Assembly: GCA_044353855.1 (NCBI GenBank)
Contig: JBILBF010000002.1
Coordinates: forward strand, 248,001 to 312,000
DNA from: UKL13-3 sp044353855
GTDB taxonomy: Bacteria > Bacteroidota > Bacteroidia > UKL13-3
Direction of reading: 5' to 3'
Length of the DNA: 64,000 bases
In this document: positions 62,402-64,000 of the stretch, piece by piece
Position numbering within the stretch: the stretch's first letter is position 1
Layout: the number at the start of each line of letters is the position of its first letter
Translations under genes and position numbers: made by a program
Notes under the pieces: generated by a model
Told to the model about the DNA's origin: nothing
Database searches by the model: none
Seen by the model: only the letters and a program-made list of their open reading frames with translations

Positions 62402-64000
62402 ATGAGTAAAATTATTGGAATCGACTTAGGAACCACTAACTCCTGTGTATCCGTAATGGAAGGTAACGAAGCAGTAGTCATTGCAAACAGTGAAGGTCGT
62501 AGAACGACCCCTTCTATAGTAGCATTTTTAAAAGATGGTGAACGTAAAATTGGAGATCCTGCAAAACGCCAAGCAGTAACCAATCCCCGCAATACAATTT
62601 ATTCAATCAAACGTTTTATGGGACATACCTTCAACGAAATTGAAGGAGAAGTATCTCGTGTACCTTATTCGGTAGAAAAAGGTGAAAACAATACGCCACG
62701 TGTAAACATTGATGGTCGTATGTATACAGCTCAAGAAATTTCAGCTATCATTTTGCAAAAAATGAAAAAAACAGCTGAAGATTATTTAGGCTACGAAGTA
62801 AAAGATGCTGTAATTACTGTGCCGGCTTACTTTAATGATGCACAACGCCAAGCAACCAAAGAAGCTGGAGAAATTGCTGGTTTAACTGTAAAACGTATTA
62901 TCAACGAGCCAACCGCTGCAGCTTTAGCTTACGGTATGGATAAAAAAGGTATTGATCAAAAAATTGTGGTGTTTGACTGTGGTGGTGGAACACATGATGT
63001 ATCGGTATTGGAATTAGGTGATGGTGTATTTGAAGTAAAATCAACTGATGGTGATACCCATTTAGGTGGTGATGATTTTGACCAAGTAATTATTGACTGG
63101 TTGGCTGACGAATTTAAAGGTGATGAAGGTATTGACTTGCGTAAAGACCCAATGGCTTTGCAACGTTTGAAAGAATCAGCTGAAAAAGCTAAGATTGAAC
63201 TTTCGAGCTCAACCCAAACCGAAATTAACTTGCCATATATTATTCCTGTTGATGGAATTCCTAAACATTTGGTTAAAACATTAACCCGTGCAAAATTTGA
63301 GCAATTAGCAGATTCATTAATTAAGCGTACCATCGAACCTTGTAAAACTGCTTTGCAAAATGCAGGTTTAACAACAAGTCAAATTGATGAAATTATTTTA
63401 GTTGGAGGATCTACTCGTATTCCTGCAATTCAAGCTGCAGTTGAAGCCTTTTTTGGTAAAGCTCCATCAAAAGGTGTAAACCCAGATGAAGTAGTAGCTT
63501 TGGGTGCTGCCATTCAAGGTGGTGTAATGACAGGTGAAGTAAAAGATGTGTTGCTTTTAGATGTTACTCCTCTTTCGTTAGGTATTGAAACAATGGGTGG
63601 TGTAATGACCAAATTAATTGAGTCGAATACAACTATTCCAACTAAACGTAGCGAAACTTTTAGCACAGCTAGCGATAACCAACCAAGTGTAGAAATTCAC
63701 ATTTTACAAGGTGAGCGTTCTATGGCTCGTGATAATAGAACATTAGGTCGTTTCCATTTGGATAGTATTCCTCCAGCACCACGTGGTGTGCCACAAGTAG
63801 AAGTATCATTTGATATTGATGCTAATGGAATATTACACGTAAGTGCTAAAGATAAAGGAACAGGTAAAGAACAAAAAATACGTATTGAAGCCAGCAGCGG
63901 ATTAAGCGATGACGATATCAAACGTATGAAAGCTGAAGCTGAAGCTAATGCCGAATCAGACAGAACAGTTAAAGAAGAAGCAGATAAAATTAACGCAGCT
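62402..64000 (+). CDS. dnaK: Molecular chaperone DnaK (Hsp70), 3' end outside window
   Basis: The first 533 codons of DnaK are present and the frame runs off the window. The ATPase domain has IGIDLGTTNSCVSVMEG, the ITVPAYFNDAQRQATKEAG segment, NEPTAAALAYG, a phosphate loop FDCGGGTHDVSVLEL and GGSTRIPAIQ. The substrate-binding domain starts at DVTPLSLGIETMGG. In the phosphate loop, Cys and His replace the Leu and Phe seen in many homologues; nucleotide-contact residues are kept. No CIRCE element was seen upstream. A TAATTTCG box at 62316-62323 is a one-mismatch -7 candidate. Confidence 0.98.
   Translation, partial: MSKIIGIDLGTTNSCVSVMEGNEAVVIANSEGRRTTPSIVAFLKDGERKIGDPAKRQAVTNPRNTIYSIKRFMGHTFNEIEGEVSRVPYSVEKGENNTPRVNIDGRMYTAQEISAIILQKMKKTAEDYLGYEVKDAVITVPAYFNDAQRQATKEAGEIAGLTVKRIINEPTAAALAYGMDKKGIDQKIVVFDCGGGTHDVSVLELGDGVFEVKSTDGDTHLGGDDFDQVIIDWLADEFKGDEGIDLRKDPMALQRLKESAEKAKIELSSSTQTEINLPYIIPVDGIPKHLVKTLTRAKFEQLADSLIKRTIEPCKTALQNAGLTTSQIDEIILVGGSTRIPAIQAAVEAFFGKAPSKGVNPDEVVALGAAIQGGVMTGEVKDVLLLDVTPLSLGIETMGGVMTKLIESNTTIPTKRSETFSTASDNQPSVEIHILQGERSMARDNRTLGRFHLDSIPPAPRGVPQVEVSFDIDANGILHVSAKDKGTGKEQKIRIEASSGLSDDDIKRMKAEAEANAESDRTVKEEADKINAA

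Overview
The window reads as a chromosomal segment of a free-living, aerobic member of the Bacteroidota. Four things support this. Several proteins carry type IX secretion sorting domains (a GH16 glucanase, a C25-like protein and a nuclease with type A tails; a 979-residue repeat protein with a type B/gliding-associated tail). Families typical of the phylum are present (DUF6588, DUF4249, DUF3050, an NFACT protein without an N-terminal nuclease-like part, a short NuoG). The base composition is AT-rich. Most recognisable promoters fit the Bacteroidota pattern TTTG or TTG, about 19 bp, then TAnnTTTG. No rRNA, tRNA, CRISPR array or classical transposase gene was recognised.

Layout. 1-6350: OsmC, a barrel-like protein plus lipoyl synthase, DUF3050, an Asp-box propeller protein and a secreted GH16 glucanase. 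6250-11000 is the accessory island: a Fic protein behind a helically phased repeat array, a higBA toxin-antitoxin pair next to an integron attC-like hairpin, an exported HNH nuclease, and a GxxExxY nuclease-like gene enclosed exactly by 24-bp terminal inverted repeats. The last is followed by four 162-bp units that carry the same ends around a short non-coding or mini-ORF core. 11000-16500: metal transporter, a lipocalin/SOUL/OYE/nitroreductase stress cluster, and a frameshifted GT2 glycosyltransferase. 16500-42700: mostly housekeeping (YtxH trio, AI-2E transporter, tail-specific protease, SixA, PriA, AMP nucleosidase, YraN, DgkA, Ung, TsaE, TonB, FolC, RNase HI, NFACT/RqcH-like), interspersed with secreted T9SS cargo.

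42996-56722 is a complete 14-gene NADH-quinone oxidoreductase (nuoA-N) operon in canonical order. It has a good promoter, a strong terminator, a NuoG that lacks the molybdopterin-like domain, and eroded palindromic repeats in the spacers before nuoE, F, G, L and N. Immediately downstream, an ORF6N gene sits between two diverged 51-bp copies of the operon terminator region. The remainder (57400-64000) holds an acyloxyacyl hydrolase, TerC, an RluA-type pseudouridine synthase, PanB, a DUF4249 lipoprotein with a probably leaderless transcript, and the first 533 codons of dnaK, which runs off the window.

The best candidate for an under-described system is 9750-10882: a TIR-bounded GxxExxY element and its MITE-like array. 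All family names come from motifs read by eye; no database search was run.
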